Assembly: GCF_000819765.1 (NCBI RefSeq) | Contig: NZ_CDBT01000027.1 | Span: 26,059 to 90,058, forward strand | Length of the DNA stretch: 64,000 nt | Direction: 5' to 3' | From: Aeromonas bivalvium | GTDB taxonomy: Bacteria > Pseudomonadota > Gammaproteobacteria > Enterobacterales > Aeromonadaceae | In this document: positions 60,585 through 64,000 of the stretch, in pieces | How positions within the stretch are numbered: position 1 is the first letter of the stretch | Layout of the letters: each line of letters starts with the position of its first letter | Position numbers and translations under genes: made by a program | Notes under the pieces: generated by a model | Database searches by the model: none | Seen by the model: the letters and a program-made list of their open reading frames with translations, nothing else | Told to the model about the DNA's origin: nothing

Positions 60585-61636
60585 AAGTGCGACACTCATG
60601 GATGAATGGCGAGAGGTGGCCAACTGCTGATTGGTGGTACCCTTCTGCTCGCCAAAGTAAAAGCAGTATCACCATGAGCTATCAGCAGTTGACCGAGGGG
60701 CAACGATACCAGTTATCGGTGCTTCGCGCACAGGGGATGTCCATCCTTGCCACCGCACGCGCCATTGGCGTTCATCGCTCCACCCTCTACCGGGAGCTGC
60801 GTCGTAACGCCGGGCCGCAGGGCTACCAGCCAGACAATGCGCATCAGCACGCCACCCACCGACGGGCTAGTGCGGCCAAATCTCGGCTATCTGCCGATGT
60901 CATCCAGTTTGTCGAGCTGACACTCGCCTGGTGGTGGAGCCCGGAGCAGATAAGCGCGGTGGGCAAGCAGATAGACCTCATGGTGAGTCACGAGTGGATA
61001 TACCGCCATGTGGCCGCCGACAAAGCCCGGGGTGGCCAGTTGTACCGCCATCTGCGCCAGGGCCACAAGCGCTACCGCAAGGGAGCGAGCAGCCTGCGTT
61101 CTCCCATCAAGGAAGCCCGCTCTATTGATGAACGGCCGGCTATCGTCGATAGCCGGGAGCGGCTCGGTGATTGGGAGGCGGACACGGTGCTGGGCAAGCA
61201 AGGCACAGGTACACTGGTCACCCTGGTGGAGCGCAAGAGCCGGCTCTATCTGGTCAAGCGGGTCGCGAGCAAACAGGCTGGGGTGGTGCGGGATGCGATA
61301 ATCGAGATGTTAACGCCCTACATCGAGCAGGCGCATACCATCACCTTTGACAACGGCGGCGAGTTTGCCGAACACAAGGCGATAGAGGAAGCGCTGGGTG
61401 CCGAGACTTACTTTGCGCACCCTTACTCTTCGTGGGAGCGCGGTCTGAACGAGAACAGCAATGGGCTGTTGAGGCAGTTTATCCCAAAGGGAACAGACCT
61501 GAGAGAGGTCACGGACGAGGATGTCAGGAGAGCGGAGCAGTGGCTCAACCTACGACCTCGGAAATGTCTCGGATTCAGGCAGCCTGTCAAGGTATTCGAA
61601 GAGTACCGTCAGGCGGCATAGGCGAGTGTCGCACTT
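60585..61636 (+). mobile_element. IS30-family insertion sequence
   Basis: This is a 1052-base element with 13-base perfect terminal inverted repeats, AAGTGCGACACTC at 60585-60597 and its complement at 61624-61636. It encloses one IS30-type transposase. No clear 2-3 base target duplication is seen at the flanks, so the element may have recombined or its termini extend slightly. It resembles ISAs2-type elements of Aeromonas, but identity was not checked. Confidence 0.85.
60674..61621 (+). CDS. IS30 family transposase
   Basis: This is a 315-residue DDE transposase. The N-terminal helix-turn-helix is G-M-S-I-L-A-T-A-R-A-I-G-V-H-R-S-T-L-Y-R. The DDE residues lie in D-W-E-A-D-T-V, F-D-N-G-G-E-F and W-E-R-G-L-N-E-N-S-N-G, the exact IS30 spacing. 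The ATG at 60674 is chosen; a longer upstream frame begins inside the left terminal repeat. The gene appears intact. Confidence 0.92.
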   Translation: MSYQQLTEGQRYQLSVLRAQGMSILATARAIGVHRSTLYRELRRNAGPQGYQPDNAHQHATHRRASAAKSRLSADVIQFVELTLAWWWSPEQISAVGKQIDLMVSHEWIYRHVAADKARGGQLYRHLRQGHKRYRKGASSLRSPIKEARSIDERPAIVDSRERLGDWEADTVLGKQGTGTLVTLVERKSRLYLVKRVASKQAGVVRDAIIEMLTPYIEQAHTITFDNGGEFAEHKAIEEALGAETYFAHPYSSWERGLNENSNGLLRQFIPKGTDLREVTDEDVRRAEQWLNLRPRKCLGFRQPVKVFEEYRQAA

Positions 61637-61669
61637 CGAAGTTGAATTCGCGATTTAATAGGTGCAAAG

Positions 61670-63466
61670 ATGGTTAACTGGAAAAAATATCCAACGACGT
61701 TTCAGCTATATTTGTACTCCATGTTTTTCATTGTAGTGTTACTTATCGGCAGTTTTATTGTTGTTGCTCATGAACAAGCCCGTTATCAACAAGCCGTAAA
61801 AAGTAGGGAAACATCAATTCGTTTGGCTGAAGAGTTGCGACAGTCTTCCAGTGATTTAGCGCGTTTGGTCAGAACTTACGTTATTACAGGTAAACCTGAA
61901 TATAAAGAACAGTTTCAAGCAGTAGTCGAAATCCGTGATGGCAAAAGACCAAGGCCACACAACTACAGTTTGGCGTACTGGGATTTCAAGGCGATCGAGG
62001 CAGCTGCAGAAATTGATGAAACCAAACCACAAGAGATAGCCGTCCCGTTGGTGGAGTTAATGCGACAGGCCGGAGTGACGAAAGCTGAGCTGGAAAATTT
62101 GAAAAAGTCAAAAGCTCGTTCAGACGAATTAGTTGATTTGGAAAACAGAGCTATGGCTCTGTTTGAAGAACAACCCCCTACATCAGCGCAAAAACGTGAT
62201 CAGGCTTTGGCAATGCTTGCTGACAATCACTTTATGGCGATGAAAGCTGAGGTTATGCGGCCTATTATTGAAACAGAGCAGATGATCATTGCCAGAACTC
62301 AGTATGAAGTCACAATGACAAATCAGCGCTTGCAGTTAGCGACAGCGGCATTATTTGTGCTTGGCGCTTTTTTGATCTTACTGATCTTTAAGGTGGGGCA
62401 AGAGCTCAGAAGAATCATCGGTTGTTCAATCCAGGATTTACAACAGACTATCACTGTTATTGGTAGTGGAGATTTTTTGACACCTATTCAGGTCGATAAA
62501 AAATACTCTGACAGCGTTCTTTCCTGGATTGCGCAGACACAGCGTAAACTGGCCGAACTAAATTTGGCACACTTTAAAGCTATAGTGGATTCATCAGATG
62601 ATGCCATTATCAGTAAGAACATCAATGGCATAGTTGCAAGCTGGAATCAGAGTGCCGAAGTTATATTTGGTTATACAGCAGACGAGATGATAGGTCAGTC
62701 ATTAAAAAACATTATTCCACCGGACCGTTTACATGAGGAGCCCGGCATTCTTGCCAGTATCTCGCGGGGAGAAAAAGTGAACCATTTTGAAACCCAGCGT
62801 ATGCATCGTGATGGTCATTTAGTAGATGTGTCTGTCACCATTTCACCGATTTATAACGCTGAGGGTCAAGTCATCGGTGCTTCAAAAATAGCTCGTGATA
62901 TCAGTATGGCAAAAGCTGCTGAGGCTGAAATTCACCGCTTAGCATTTTATGACTCGTTAACGGGCTTGGCCAATCGGAGTCTATTAAATGACAGACTCAG
63001 TCAGGCAATTATCAAGTCCTGCAGAGACAGCAGGGTATTTGCGTTACTGTTTTTGGATTTAGATAATTTCAAAATTCTCAATGACACTAAAGGACATGAC
63101 GCTGGTGATGAATTATTAAAAGAAGCGGCATTAAGATTAAAAGAGGTCGTGCGGGATAGTGACACTGTAGCCAGGTTTGGGGGGGATGAATTTGTTGTGT
63201 TGCTGAACGGTCCAGCTGAATGTTCAGCCGATCCTGATACTTGGGTCTGTAACGTTATTAACAAAGTGATTCAACGGCTTGCAGAGCCTTATCATGTCGC
63301 AGGAATCGTACATTGTTGTACTGCAAGCGTTGGCGCTACATTGTTCCGTGGGCAGCAATATACTGCAAGCGATTTGTTAAAACAGGCTGATCACGCTATG
63401 TATGAAGCAAAATATTCCGGAAAGAATTGCTTTAAAATATTTGATATGAATGATGGCGTTGTCTAA
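61670..63466 (+). CDS. Membrane PAS-GGDEF diguanylate cyclase
   Basis: This is a 598-residue protein. A transmembrane helix at about 12-32 precedes an about 190-residue sensor loop, predicted periplasmic, and a second helix at about 222-244. A PAS domain then runs near 295-410 (F-K-A-I-V-D-S-S-D-D-A-I-I). The GGDEF domain starts near 420, with an intact R-F-G-G-D-E-F-V-V near 500. No EAL domain. It makes cyclic-di-GMP in response to an unknown signal. It is far more AT-rich than its neighbours, so it was acquired with the mobile region. Its TAA stop is the target site of the following IS5. Confidence 0.88.
   Translation: MVNWKKYPTTFQLYLYSMFFIVVLLIGSFIVVAHEQARYQQAVKSRETSIRLAEELRQSSSDLARLVRTYVITGKPEYKEQFQAVVEIRDGKRPRPHNYSLAYWDFKAIEAAAEIDETKPQEIAVPLVELMRQAGVTKAELENLKKSKARSDELVDLENRAMALFEEQPPTSAQKRDQALAMLADNHFMAMKAEVMRPIIETEQMIIARTQYEVTMTNQRLQLATAALFVLGAFLILLIFKVGQELRRIIGCSIQDLQQTITVIGSGDFLTPIQVDKKYSDSVLSWIAQTQRKLAELNLAHFKAIVDSSDDAIISKNINGIVASWNQSAEVIFGYTADEMIGQSLKNIIPPDRLHEEPGILASISRGEKVNHFETQRMHRDGHLVDVSVTISPIYNAEGQVIGASKIARDISMAKAAEAEIHRLAFYDSLTGLANRSLLNDRLSQAIIKSCRDSRVFALLFLDLDNFKILNDTKGHDAGDELLKEAALRLKEVVRDSDTVARFGGDEFVVLLNGPAECSADPDTWVCNVINKVIQRLAEPYHVAGIVHCCTASVGATLFRGQQYTASDLLKQADHAMYEAKYSGKNCFKIFDMNDGVV

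Positions 63467-64000
<534 letters not shown>

Overview
The window reads as the chromosome of an Aeromonas-like gammaproteobacterium. This is inferred from GC-rich housekeeping genes, recognisable gene orders (radC-rpmB-rpmG-mutM, rph-pyrE, kbl-tdh, csdA-csdE-tcdA) and an hcp-vgrG-adaptor-rhs type VI secretion cassette. No database search was possible, so genus and gene names rest on recognised motifs and gene order. The left end cuts a small gene. The right end cuts an IS5 transposase.

Region by region: 0-10 kb is a lipopolysaccharide core and O-antigen-ligation cluster. A six-gene minus-strand operon, mostly with stop/start overlaps, encodes glycosyltransferases, an O-antigen ligase-like protein, a PIG-L deacetylase, WaaF and WaaA, and is followed by a WaaE-like transferase and a GT9 enzyme. 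10-21 kb holds core genes: coaD, a VirK/YbjX-like gene, mutM, rpmG, rpmB, radC, coaBC, dut, slmA, mscS, pyrE, rph and yicC. Visible regulation here includes an attenuator-like terminator between rph and pyrE and a duplicated dut leader. 21-33.6 kb is an auxiliary T6SS island: a sigma54-type promoter with two upstream palindromes drives hcp, then a small gene, vgrG, a DUF4123 adaptor and a 1635-residue Rhs effector with its immunity gene. It ends in at least two displaced rhs C-terminal tips, each with an AT-rich toxin or immunity gene, and a 48-bp rhs scar. 34-50.7 kb returns to housekeeping and envelope genes: a Sel1 lipoprotein, an LtaS-like sulfatase/transferase, a glycosyltransferase with hldD, a TetR regulator, kbl-tdh, cytochrome c5, a GGDEF-EAL protein, rep, csdA-csdE and tcdA.

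From about 50.96 kb to the right edge the window is mobile DNA. It starts inside the 3' half of a tRNA-Asp gene, of which only 49 nt remain, as expected for one end of an element integrated in a tRNA. Next come an 88-bp imperfect inverted repeat and a compact three-gene operon: a 205-aa protein, a 744-aa tyrosine-recombinase-like protein with no catalytic tyrosine, and a 1120-aa recombinase with an apparently complete active site. Behind these lies a second integration module on the minus strand (xis-like, integrase, HD-domain protein, a 51-aa membrane protein) with a divergent XRE regulator. After that come an IS30-family element, an AT-rich PAS-GGDEF gene and an IS5 copy inserted exactly at the stop codon of that gene.

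The most promising less-described items are the three-gene recombinase module with its terminal repeat, the degrading Rhs tip array, the tandem dut leader, and small genes at 646-774 and 57477-57632.
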